From Atherix ibis (lineage: Eukaryota; Arthropoda; Insecta; Diptera; Athericidae): a DNA stretch of 64,000 nt. How positions within the stretch are numbered: the stretch's first letter is position 1; every line of letters starts with the position of its first letter. The position numbers were made by a program, and so were the translations under genes. The stretch is from NCBI GenBank assembly GCA_958298945.1, contig OY282606.1, positions 56,123,920 to 56,187,919 on the forward strand, in the 5' to 3' direction. Below, one piece after another: positions 12,654 through 25,700 of the stretch. The notes beneath the pieces are model-generated. The model did not search any database, was not told where the DNA came from, and worked only from the letters and a program-made list of their open reading frames with translations.

Positions 12654-14569
12654 ATGGCAAATGCATCAAAGACGTGTAGGGTTTGTTTAAAAAATGTAGA
12701 CGTTTTTGTTGATTTGCATGATATATCGGATGAAGAATCCCAATATACAGTTCTTCAGTGTTTTAACGAATGCACAAGACTAGATATTACAGATGACGAC
12801 AGGTTTCCTCAAACGGTTTGTTCTAGTTGCGCCGAGGATCTTAAAGTTAGTTTTCAGTTTTTAAAAAAAGCTATTGAAGCAGATCGCATTTTAAAAGAAC
12901 GTTTCAAAGAAGATTATATTGTCTATGGTAAATTTAGTGTTAACTTATTTAAGGTTTGTTTAAAGTTACTTATGAAGTATTATTAAATTATAGAATGTTA
13001 CGTGCCTTTAAAGGATGAAGATAATTTAAAGGTGATTTTAATATCCCCCTAATAGAAAAAATCTAAAATTAAATATGTTTAGAATGATAACGAAACAACT
13101 TTCAACTATGAAGAATGCAGTATAAATGAGAATGTACTGATAGAGGAAGCAGAGGAAGATGATCCACTCTCAAGCTTACCAATAGAAAATGAAAGATTAA
13201 AATGCAATGCTTGTTATAAAACCTTTAGTAAATATTTTTTATAATGGTTAAACAAATATGTAAATCTTTAATGTCATATTTCATTTTAGAAAATGTGAAT
13301 AGATTAAAGCTGCATATGGATAAGGCACATCAAAATAGTAAATCTGCAACATGCAAGATTTGTTATAAAACCTTTCCGCATGGCGCATTAGAATCGCACT
13401 TATTATTGCATAAAAGTATAATTAAGGAATCGGAAAATAATTACAAAAAGATATTACTTTGATTCTCTTTCCAGATAAATTTTTTGAGTGCGTTTATTGT
13501 AAAAAATCATATGAAAATGATAATGATTTGCAAACGCATTTACTAAATCATGCTGAATATAAAACAGCGAAATATCTTTGTTCAATATGTGGTCGTGGGT
13601 TTGCTACTAAACAACGATTACTTGAACATAATTTTGTGCATAATGGGATAAAAAATTTCTTGTGCTCTGAATGTCGTGAGTATAACTTTTCAAGCATTTT
13701 TTTTAGAGGAAGACTTAATAGTATATAACGCAAATTACTTTAAGCGAAGAAATTTGCAACTCCTTTCCGTTTGAGGAATCATATGCGAATACACACAGGT
13801 GAGAAACCTTACGAATGCAAGGAGTGTGGATTGAGATTTGCTCAAAGTAATGCATTAATATGCCATAAGCGAACACATACTGATGAAAAACCATATGAAT
13901 GTAGAATTTGTGGAAAACGATTTAAGCAAAATACAACACTTAAAACCCATATGACATTGCATACTGGAAAAACGATTAAATGTCCTTTGTGCGATAAAAA
14001 ATTCAGTCGCCCCTCCAACTTAATACTTCACCGAAGAGACCACACGGGGGAGAAGCCGTATGCCTGTCATATATGTCCAAACCGCTACAAGCAAAAAAGT
14101 CATCTGGATCGCCATATGGACACTCATCTAGGTATAAAGCACAAATGCAATGAATGTGGTAAAGAATATACAAAGAAATCTTCATTAAGGACACATATGT
14201 TCAACCACACATTGGAGAAACCGTTTCAATGTATAGAATGCAACATTGCTTTTAACCGAAGATATTTGTATTAAAAGACATTGATTAGTAAGAATATAAG
14301 TAGTATAACTTTTTTAATATTGCAGGTATAGGTCACATTTAAAAAAATTCCATAACAGAAATTTAAAATGCGATAAAAGTCAATTAATAAAACTGGAATT
14401 CAGCACTGAAGAACATAGTAATACAATAATTGATTATGAAAATTGTGATATAATAGACGACTCAAGTATCCAGGAGATGAGTGAAACGGAAATAATTGAA
14501 AATGTGTCAGCAGAAGAAGATTTAATAGGGAAAATAAATAATTCCACGGACCAAGGTTTAATGGAATAA
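12654..14569 (+). CDS. ZAD-domain C2H2 zinc-finger protein, 11 fingers
   Basis: Seven exons: 12654-12927, 12994-13031, 13083-13227, 13290-13415, 13475-13675, 13745-14267, 14326-14569. They splice to 1551 nt (516 residues) and every phase agrees. Two fingers are completed only by splicing (exons 3/4 and 6/7), which supports the junctions. The N-terminal zinc-finger-associated domain has zinc ligands C8, C11, C56 and C59, followed by an acidic linker and then eleven C2H2 fingers, several joined by TGEKPY-type linkers. The tail is acidic (ETEIIENVSAEEDLIG). ZAD proteins are arthropod-expanded DNA-binding factors that dimerise through the ZAD (family knowledge). The specific orthologue and target are not known. 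Finger 2 (CKICYKTFPHGALESHLLLH) is one residue short. The gene is tail-to-tail with the next ZAD gene, 136 bp between stops. Confidence 0.92.
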
Positions 14570-14705
14570 TAATTGCTCTAGTAAAATCGATTTAAATTAT
14601 ATTACAATATAAAATTTAGATGTAATCAATATATACAAAATTCAACGTTATTACCTCTGGAATTATAATTAATAAATAATTAAGAGTAAATATAAAAACA
14701 TTTAG

Positions 14706-15835
14706 TTAGTCTAAACTTTCAATATCGTCGTAGCAGTCCTGCGAAACACCAACAATTTTTTTGACTTCAGATCTTGATATATTTTTGTTGTGATGCCTTC
14801 GCAAATGTTGGACAAGTCTGCAATTTTAAACTTAAGTTATAATTATTTTTCAAAATATTCCAATCTAATACTTATGCTTGACATTGAAATCTTTATCACA
14901 ACCAGGCTCTATACATTGGAAGCTTATCGATTGATGATATAACATATGACGAGCTAGATAACGTATATCGGCGAACGTTTTTGAACAAACTTTACATATA
15001 AATTTTTCATCCTTTTCGTGCGATGCTAAGTGCATCTTGTATGTATTTTTATTAATGAGATTTCCGCAAACTATACAAAGAACTTTCATGGAGCCATGTT
15101 TTATTGTTTTATGTTTTCGAAGAGTAGCTGTGCTGTCAAAGTTCGCCTTACATAAATTACATTTGTAAATTGATTCCTTAGTTTCAATAGTTTTTCTCTC
15201 TGATTGTGGCTTTACTTTTGTTTTATGATGTAGTCTTTCGTGCAATTCCAATGCTTCATCAGTAAAAAATTTCTTTGAACACTGACCGCATGGATATTTG
15301 CGCTCTAGATATGTAAATTAATTGAAATTATTAGATTTTACAACCTGATTCTAGTTATTACCTGAGTCCTCCATGGAATCTTCTGAAGCAGCAGCAAGTT
15401 CGGTTTCATATTGCTGATGAACATTTGATATTTCTAACAATTCCTCGTCATCTAACTCTTCATCCACGACTATTTCAAATAACATGGTTGAATCAGGTAA
15501 TTCCGTATCTGTAAAGAAATTGTTAAAAAATCGGTTTCTAAAGAGCTAACTGTAATTATTAACAAACTTTTGGGATTTTCTCGCTCCACTAACAATTTAA
15601 ATTCTTCGTCCGCTTTTTGACATTTTTCCCTAAACTCATGAGCAATTTCCAATGTTTTTGCACATGCATAGCATATATTCTGTGGCAAACTATCAAACTT
15701 TTTTAACGTAATAGACGAACAAACCGAAAGTTTCTCAGCAAGCGTTGGTTCATCTTCACTGTTGTTTACGAACAAATTCAGAAGGTTTTCTCGTTGATTT
15801 TTACAAACACGACAAATCCCTTCGAAGTCTAACAT
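14706..15835 (-). CDS. ZAD-domain C2H2 zinc-finger protein, 5 fingers
   Basis: Four exons on the minus strand, 15568-15835, 15362-15508, 14872-15304 and 14706-14817, give 960 nt (319 residues) with consistent phases. The ZAD has zinc ligands C8, C11, C55 and C58. An acidic linker (VVDEELDDEELLEI) precedes five C2H2 fingers. The last (CIEPGCDKDFNV then KHKLVQHLRRHH) spans the final splice and has the four-residue C-C spacing of a C-x4-C finger. The product is probably a nuclear DNA-binding factor; its target is unknown. It stands head-to-head with the PhK alpha gene, with 902 bp between start codons, and converges on the 11-finger ZAD gene. The two ZAD genes could be an old local duplication, but finger number and exon layout differ. 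Confidence 0.92.
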
Positions 15836-16737
15836 ATTATGTATTTTTCCACCAAGTAGTTTTATTTATGAATTCTTATGTATTTTTATTTTAAATAACC
15901 CGGGGTTAATCGAATCAATATTTTATCTGAGCATCACACAAAAGTTTGAAAACAATAGTAATTTGTCAATTTTGACAGTTGTCGCAAATACCCCTTATTC
16001 ACCCCTTAGATTAAAGAATACCATAAGTAATTCACCATTTGCTAAAGTACTTAAACCACACAATAGAAGAGGTGAATTTAGATGAATTCAAACAAATTGA
16101 ATATGTAAATAATTCTATGAAATATAAAAATTATTTTATATTAAATGACGAGTTAATGCACCCTCTTTTATTAAAAACTAATGGGGGGATAAAAAAGACG
16201 TTAGTTGCAAAAGTAAACATTATTGTTTTTTGTGTTGGAAATTTTTATTTTACCTTATTGTGGTTTTGTAAATAAATTTAATTTGGAGAATTTACAAATA
16301 CACAGTTTAAAAAGCCGGCAGTTTTTATTTTAATGATCAATTGACTTGCATTATCATAACAAATTTGAAATAAGTGGAAGCTTTTGACAGTAGATAGGTG
16401 AATTTTTTTGCTTATAAATATAATTTTCCTCAATACACCACAAATAGCATTGTAGTTTTATTTTTATTTTAATCAGAATGAAATTGGTAGCTTGGCTCTG
16501 ATTGAACTGACATTGACGTGACATTCTGCGGAAAATTGAGATTTTTTTCGAGAAAATCTCAATTTTACTTGCAGTAACTGAGCTTCAATGACGTTTTAAA
16601 TTAATTACAATTGTTACGGCACTATCCCAATATTACAAATAAATTTTTTTAAATATAATTAATTGAAAAGCATTTGAGTATAGTATTTAAATAAAAGTTG
16701 GCTAGTGTTCGTTAAGTTATTCCAATAGGAAGTAAAA
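15836..16737. other. Divergent promoter region between ZAD gene and PhK alpha gene
   Basis: This spacer separates two divergent starts and should hold both promoters. An open frame at 16039-16275 (plus, no ATG at its start) has no known domain and was not called a gene. Confidence 0.5.
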
Positions 16738-19700
16738 ATGCGGAGCAGGAGCAATTCGGGAGTCCGATTGGACTATTATCAGAGAATAGTTCATCGGCTC
16801 ATTATGTCCCATCAAGAACCGGTAACTGGACTATTTCCAGCAAGTCCGACCAATTCACACGCTTGGATAAGAGATAATGTGTATTGCATACTCGCGGTAT
16901 GGGGACTGTCTATGGCATATAAAAAGATTGCTGACCAAGATGAAGATCGTGCTAAAGCCTATGAATTGGAGCAAAGTTGTGTTAAATTAATGCGAGGTCT
17001 TTTAATGGCAATGATGCAACAAAAGGACAAAGTTGAAAAATTCAAAATCTCTCAAAATCCATTAGATTCATTGCACGCAAAAGTATCTAGCAAAAATGGA
17101 CAGACAGTTGTTGGAGATCATGAATGGGGACATCTCCAAGTAAATTGATTTTTTCAATAATTTCTTATCAATTTCATACTGTAGTATTTTTATTTCTTCT
17201 ATATAGATTGATGCAATATCATTGTATTTATTAGTGCTAGCACAAATGACAGCTTCCGGACTTCAAATCGTTTTCTCATTAGATGAAGTATCTTTCATTC
17301 AGAATTTGGTATTTTATATAGAATCAGCTTATTGTATACCGGTTAGTTGATTATTTTAGATTTGTTGAAGAAGTTAGTAAAAAGAAATTCGCTTTAGGAC
17401 TATGGTGTTTGGGAGCGGGGTGATAAAACAAATCATGGACAACCAGAATTAAATGCAAGTTCCATTGGAATGGCTAAAGCAGCTCTTGAAGCGATGAATG
17501 AACTAGACTTATTTGGTGCTCGTGGTGGTCCTGCCAGTGTTATTCATGTACTAGCCGATGAGGCTCACAAATGTCAGGCTGTTTTACAGTCAATGTTGCC
17601 TAGAGAATCAAATAGCAAAGAATTGGACTCTGGACTTTTGTCGGTAATAGGATTTCCTGCTTTTGCAGTTGATGATCCGCAATTAATAATGGCAACCAAA
17701 AATGCAATAGTTGGACGTCTACAAGGAAAATTTGGTTGCAAACGATTTTTACGTGATGGATATCGCACACCTCGGGAAGATCCATCCCGTCTTTATTACG
17801 AACGATGGGAATTACGCATGTTTGAAAATATTGAATGCGAGTGGCCATTATTCTTTTCATATATGATTTTACTTTGTCTTTTCCAAAACGATAAAGCTAC
17901 AGTAGCGGAATATTCGAAAAAATTAGAGGTTTGCTTTATAATATAAATTAAAGCATTTTTAAATATTGCTACGATTATAAATACAGGATGTACTAGTACG
18001 AAGTGAAGACGGTATTTTATTAGTTCCTGAAAGTTATGCAGTTCCACATGATGCAGTTGCGGCAGAATATCAAGAGCCTGGTTCCCAGGCTCGTGAAGTT
18101 GTTGGACGTTGCCCTTTCTTATGGGGTCAATCTTTATATATTTTAGGAAAATTGTTACAAGAGGTAATCATTTGCTTGGTATTAATTTAATTGATAATGT
18201 TCTTACATACATAAATATGCATAGGGTTTCCTTGCTGTTGGTGAATTAGATCCACTTAATCGACGTTTGGGGGCACAAAAGAAGCCTGATATTGTAGTAC
18301 AAGTGGTTATCCTTGCTGAAGATAATGAAATCCGTGATAAGTTAGCAGAACATGACTTAAACGTTCAAACAATAGCCGATGTTGCTCCAATTGAAGTGCA
18401 ACCAGCAAGGGTTCTTGGCCATTTATATACATATCTGGGTAGAAATCGTAAATTAGGTCTAAGTGGCAGAAAATCCAGAGATGTTGGTATATTAAGTACG
18501 AGTAAATTATATTCGTTAAAGGATAGAATATTTGCATTTACACCACAGGTAACTTGTTTATAGAATTTTTATTATTAATAATGGTTAATTATAAACCAAA
18601 TTACACGAAAATTAAACAATTTAACAGGGAAATTTACCATATATTATTTCTGAATTAGGAAACATACGAGATTAATAACAAAAATTAATTATCTCATAAA
18701 TTTTATACATATATCCTAATAAGTTAGCTACATTTTTAAGCATAAAAAGATAAAAAAGTAAAAAGTGGAAAATGAAACGTTCTATTCACTATAAAATTCT
18801 AATATTAGTTTTCCGATTTGACGCGTTTCTACATTGCATCTGACAACGAATTAATGATCGATATATTGAAAGGCGAAATCAATTTTTTGAAGTCAGCTTG
18901 GCAGAATTTACTTGGACGACCGCTGGTTACTTTGGTTTTAAAAAATATTCACTTAGGTCGGTTATATAATTTTATTGTTCAGCTATTAATTTAAATCTAT
19001 TATTATTTTTTTATTACTATTTGATTTTTAGTTTTATTTAGTTTTTTTTTTTAAAAGTATTATTTATTTCCACATATAGTAATTTATACACATAAATGTT
19101 ATCAATTTGATAAATGTTTTGATAATGTTAATTAAAATGCCGGCGTGATAAATATATATACTTTTTGGATATTTAAGTGAAATCAAAAGAAAAGAATATT
19201 GTCTGATTTCGGATAAAAGTAAATCAAAAAAATATCATTTCGAATAATAGTTATTAAAAAAGTGTTTTTCTACAATTATAAATTCTAAAAAAAATTTTGA
19301 AGAAATATTTTTACCTGATATGACATAATTAAGGTTTTTGTTGAGTTAGATTTCATAATATATATCTTACATTTCTGTGAAACTTCTATTTAAATTTTGG
19401 GTATATTTTAAATTATTTTAAATATGCTTCTTTAACAAAAATCTCTATAATTCGGTTAAAAGCCGTTTGAAGATTCAGATTCAGAATCACATTAAAGATT
19501 AGTAGTAGTAGTTAAAATATATAGTTAATTTCTATATATTTTAAATAATATCATATATATATATAAATATATATATATGTATAGTTTTAATACATATATA
19601 TATTAAAATATATAACTCAAATTAGCCGTGGTTTAAAATATATCAAAGGCTAATAAAAAATATTAGCGAAATATAGTTGAAATTAAAAATAATTTATATA

Positions 19701-22700
19701 TTTATACTAGACTCCTACTATGTATTTCCCATCCATTTCTTACGAGGTCAATTATAAAATTATAGAAAATAAGTATAATGAAACAAATGGCTTATAGAGC
19801 TTACTATGTGAAAAAAATTACCAATAAATTTTATATAGAAGAGTCATTATCGTTTATATACTCGTATGTATAAACACGTATGTTAAGTTTTCTATTAATT
19901 CAATCTTTTTTTATTCTTTAATTAAATGCTATTGACTTGATTACTTTTATCTGGTAATATAATATTAATTTCATAATGGGTAATTTGAATAAAAATTGAG
20001 CAATTTTACATAATGGGTAATGTGAATAATATAGCATACATTTTATATTTAGTATTTGTTAATGTGATTAATTAACAAATGCGACGTCCAAATATAATTT
20101 ACTAATTTGTTTGATTCTGCGTGTTTTTCTTTTTTATAATTATGTAAAAAAATGCGCATTTCAGCACATTCAGTTACCTTTTCTAAATCGATATTTCACC
20201 TTATATTTGTTTTTTGCACATATTATACGCTTATATTGCGTTTGCAGAACTTATAAAAAATTCTTTAGTTCGTGAAAAGTATTATTATTGTCACTAACCC
20301 TACGATTTTGTATTAAATTTTTTAACTCATCAATTGTTCCTTTAAAGGCAGAGTGTACTTTGTCTTTTGTTACCATAAATTTTATGGTTGAAGGGTTTTT
20401 CCTATCTATGCTTTCGAACTATTTAGAACTTATTCTTGCAAATGATACAAATTTGTGAACAAAACATTAAAACTGATATATGAAGCATGAATCACGATTT
20501 TATATTTGAAGTTTGAACTGAATTTTCCAAGAATGGTTGAGTCAAAGCTGATTTATTTACATTACCCATGAAATAAAATACTTTAACTAAATTTTTTCGG
20601 AAGTTGATTTCTCTTCAAAGATTTAAAAAAGTTAAATAGATGTTTTTTGTTCTTTCACTTAATTATTTGTTTAATTTAAAACAATTTGTTTATGCATGAT
20701 TTTTTAAATATAATTTAAAATTAAAATAAAATTTATGCTGAATTCATAAATGAGGAAATGCAACAATATTCAATTTGGTCATGCCATAGTGGTGGTGGTA
20801 TGCTAAAAATCGGCAAAATATCAAAGTTTAATTTACAGGGTCTTTTCAACAAATCATCATAATTTTTCAATTTACAATGAAATGCGGAAAATGAAAAAAA
20901 AAATATTATTTTGATAGAACATAATGATAGAGTAGAAAAATATTCATTTTTTCAATTGATTGATATTGAATTTTTTATATTGTAAATACCTATACATTCT
21001 TAGATGAATAGCGATTTGTAAATAAGAGATTTCTAATGCAATTATTCCCAAGTTCCATTTTGATTAACAGCACCAAAGATTTGTGTTCATATTTTTATTT
21101 ATTATTTTCCATTTTCATAACATTCTAGTTAATTTAATAAAAACAACATTAACTTAATAGAAGTTTATTAAATATAAATGGAAAAATAGACTTCTTAATA
21201 TATCTTATAATATAGTTGTTATAAAAAAAAGTATTTAAAATAAATAGAGTATATAAAATTTATAAAAAGAATTACACATTCCACACGTAAATGCAGAACT
21301 TCGACTTTGAAGAATACTACACTACCCGTGATCCTGATCTCCTGGCGAGTAATTTTACAGCAAACTTGGCTTTTTTAGCTAACAGTTGGCGACATATGCT
21401 AGGCCGACCAACCATAACCCTTCTGGCAACTAATTATCTTTTAGGTAAATTCTTGATGCCATAATATGATTAAAATAAAAAATAAAAACTAGTAATAATA
21501 ATATTGACGGTATTATAATGTGAAATGTCTACCTCGAATGGATTTTTCGAATTACTTTTATTATTTCCTTTTTCTTCAATAAAATATGGATAATTTTTTA
21601 AAATAAATTATTAGCAAAATGAATTAAAATTATGTACACAATTTCAATATCTTCCAAATTATAATTAATCCTTTTTTAGAAATGAACTTATACTTTTTGT
21701 TGAGAGCGTTCAATAATTTTTTTATAAATAAAGGTATAAGTGCTTTTTGTTTCATGTCCCACTATTAAGTCTTTAATTTTATTTATTTTAAAGGAATTGA
21801 GTTCAAAATAATTGTTCTAATTCAATTATAAATTTTCTGCCTTAAATACAGAATATTTGACTATCATTATTGGTTCAGTTTTATTATGATTTTATCCAAA
21901 TAAACTACTCTATCGGAAATTGTGTCTTTATTTCGGTTTGCTATTATACGAGGGTCGTTCAATAAGTCCTTAGAAAATCCGAGAAATTGCGCTCGTAGTG
22001 TCGGTAAAATTTCGGTTTTTGTAAGTAGCATTATCGACAGGAAAAAGCTGTCAAAATTTCAGCTCGATCCATAGCGTAGGTCAATTTCTATCGTCGATTA
22101 AAGTTAACGACATTTATTTGTGCATAACAATGGAAAAAAGCGAGTTTAGGGCTGTCATCAAACATCTCCATTTGAAAGGCTTAAGTCCGAAAGAAATCAA
22201 AGCCGAGTTGGATGCAGTTCATGGCACAGCTGCACCTGTGTTTGCGATGGTTTACAATTGGGTGAATGAATTTAAACGTGGTCGTTCATCCACAAAAGAT
22301 GAACATCGTTCAGGACGCCCAGTTGAGGTGTCTACTTCTGAAATCATCGACAAAATCCACGATCTGATTTTGAACGATCGGCGAATTAAAGTGCGCGAAT
22401 TAACATAGTTGAGGCCACGGGCATATCACAAGGTACAGTCGCTTCAATTTTGCATGAAAAATTGTCTGTGAAAAAAATTTCGGCAAGATGGGTGCCGCGT
22501 TTGCTCTCAGAGGAGAATAAGCGCAATCTTGTAGTGGACTCTGAGGCTATGTTGGCACTCTTTCATCGCAATCCTGCCAAATTCCTTCGTCGATATGTCA
22601 CTGTGGATGAAACCTGGATACACTACTACACTCCAGAAACGAAGAGACAGTCATCACAGTGGATTTTCAAGGGTGAACGGGCTCCGAAGAAGGCATAAAC

Positions 22701-25700
22701 TGCGCCATCGGCCGGCAAGGTGATGGCCACGGTCTTTTGGGATTCGCAGGGCATCATTTTTATCGACTACTTGGAAAAAGGAAAAACAATAACAGGAGCG
22801 TATTACGCGTCGTTATTGCAACGGTTGAGCGAGGAAATCAAAGAGAAACGCCCCCATCTGAAGAAGAAAAAAATCCTCTTGAATCAGGACAATGCGCGTG
22901 TGCACACCTGCGCTGTTTCCATGGCCAAAATTGTGGAATTGAGAATGGAATTGTTGCAGCATCCTGCTTATTCACCAGATTTGGCCCCGAGTGACTATTT
23001 TCTTTTCCCCAATCTGAAGAAATGGCTTGGCGGACGACGGTTCACTTCCAACGAGGACGTCATTGCTCAAACGGATGACTATTTTGCAGAACTTCAGAAA
23101 TCCTATTTTTTGGACGGGATAAAATTTTTGGAAAAACGGTTGGAAAAGTGTATAGAGCTAAAAGGAGATTATGTTGAAAAATAAATTTTTTTTTTTAAAA
23201 AGCAGTTTTTTTCTATTTTTTTCTAAGGACTTATTGAACGACCCTCGTACAATGTTATACTACTAATAATATCAATATTATCTTCATATGTAATGGTACA
23301 GTATACCATTATAATATAGGGTTTTTAAGAAAATTATTGTGCGCAAAAGTATCGAGTCTTTTTGAAATTTTCTTCAGGTACCTTTGTGAATTAAAGGATG
23401 CTATAATTTTTATACTTTACACAAACTTAAAGTTTTGTAATTATTGTTATTATAGCTTTCAATTTGATTTAAATTAAATAATTAAAGATTATATAAAATT
23501 AAGTACCCACCTGCTGATATTTCTTGTTTTAAAATTTTGTTTTAGTATCGATTTTTTATCGAGATTGTGGAATTTTTGTATAACATTTTAAGATGTATTA
23601 TTCTATTTCTATCTTGGTGCATTTTTTAAATATTCATTCAGCTATATTCCAGAAATACCGGTCCCAATTCTCTTTTCGAGTTAATTCTGTATACTATATG
23701 CTCTATGGGAGTTAAGCTATAAGTCAATGATAATCAATTTAGAAGATCAATTTCAATTTCGTAAAAGTTGCTTCTACGATTGCGCAGATCTTGGATGAAC
23801 ATGTACTCTTTCAGAATGTAGTTGGTATATCTTTCAGTTCTTATAATTCTCCCATTTCTATTCGAACTTGGCTATTACCTGTTCGTGCTGTAACAGATAT
23901 TCCATACTAGATTTCTGTAGCTGACCCCGTCCATTGTGGCAGTACACAGAAAACTGTTATATATATTCCTATTTAGTAAGAGGTTTATATATTTCCTATT
24001 TAGTAAGAGGTTTCAGTATTTCATATAATAAGGCATTCTTTTGAACTTACGCACAGGTCCTTTGCAAGAGCGCATACCTTTAATTTACAGAAGTTATTTG
24101 AAAAATGTGCCTTTAAAATTTGACAATGCAAAATAATTCGATACTTTTGCAATCTAAATAAATGTGTTACATGTGCACATATAATCATATTGAATAAATA
24201 AAATATAAAATTCATCTCTAATTATGACTGCAAAAAAGAATTTATTTGACTTTCTTTAAGACATAATTCAAATCGAAAAATCCATATTATCGAAAAACTA
24301 AGTTAATTTTTTCAAAGACAATTAATTATATATAGATTAATACTTTGTAATATAGAATGTTGATTAATTTATTTCAAATTTAAATTGAAGATGCTTAATT
24401 TTGTTTTATCTTACAATCATGTAATGCAGAAATGGATTTTTTATTATTGTACTTTTTTTCACACATAAATACTACACACAAATATCAAAATTTCTATTCT
24501 AAAATACTTCTTAAAATACGAGTACTAGAATTTTGAAATGCTGGGGAAGGTTTTTTTTATACAGAAATATGTACATATATACTTACTAGTTAGTATACAT
24601 AAGATTCTGATAGTTTACAAAAATATTAGCCTTTAAAATTATAATTAAGTTTAAAATCTAAAATAATGTGTATTTATAGCTGTGTAGAATGTTTCGAGTA
24701 CAAATTAAAATTTTCTTTATTTATACAGTATAATTGATTATCGCTATCAAGAACATATTAACGGGATGTACGGTCTAGGTTTGGTGAAGTAACATATTAG
24801 CTAACATCTTATTTGAATACTGAAGTCGTTTAATGCGGTTATCTTAATTTATAGAATTCTATTGTACGCATCTAGCAAGAATCCTTCTTACCCATACAGA
24901 TTAAATGTGAAGTTCACATCAATAATGCCATAATTAAGGTATTAGAACAATTTCATTCTGACAAAAATTTGATGAGATAAAGTCTGCCATTACTGACTCT
25001 TGTTACTTGTGGCCCCAAATAAAATATTACAAACATATTGTTAATGTTTTGAAGGACAATTGATGTTTTTGCAAATATCACATAAAATAAATCGTCTTCA
25101 TGCTGGAGATCATTGCACATATTGAATCGATATTTATCTGTAGTCCCACCTTCACTATAGTCAACCTTACTTTTAACTCTTTACTCTGCTGTAAATGGAC
25201 TTCCTAAAAGTTAGTGTAACTAGATTGTCACAGAGATAATATTAGATTAATTTCTGATTTGCATAAAGTGAATCTATAATTTTTTGTCTATAATAAAATT
25301 TATCTTTTCTTTATATTATTATATAATATTTAAGTATGCAGTTCTCGAAGGTTGTATGTTGCTAAGCCTTGTGTGAAAGATTGCGTGTAAAAACGAAAGG
25401 ATATTTATTTATTTAAATAATATTTTTAAATTAGGGGCTTTAATTAGGGGCTCCAGCAGACTACTACTATAGTGTTCCATGTAGTGAAGAGATATTTTCC
25501 CTATTATTTTATATTTTCTAAAACGGGCATGATTTTAAAATTTATACTATAATATTGGGTTGTTCGGAAAGTAATTTCGTTTTTTTAAAATAACAATTAA
25601 AGACGATTTTCTTATAGTGAATTAATATTTTATTCAATTAAATATTGTCCAATCTGATCCAATATCGTCTGCCATCTTTCTGGTAGTAGCACAACTCCAC

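Noticed and set aside
16039..16275. Open frame of 78 codons between the ZAD gene and the PhK alpha gene
   Set aside because: It starts without ATG, has no known motif and lies in a promoter region; an AT-rich chance frame is likely.
19550..19620. Run of TA/ATAT resembling a microsatellite or promoter
   Set aside because: Simple low-complexity intron DNA, irregular and without other signals.
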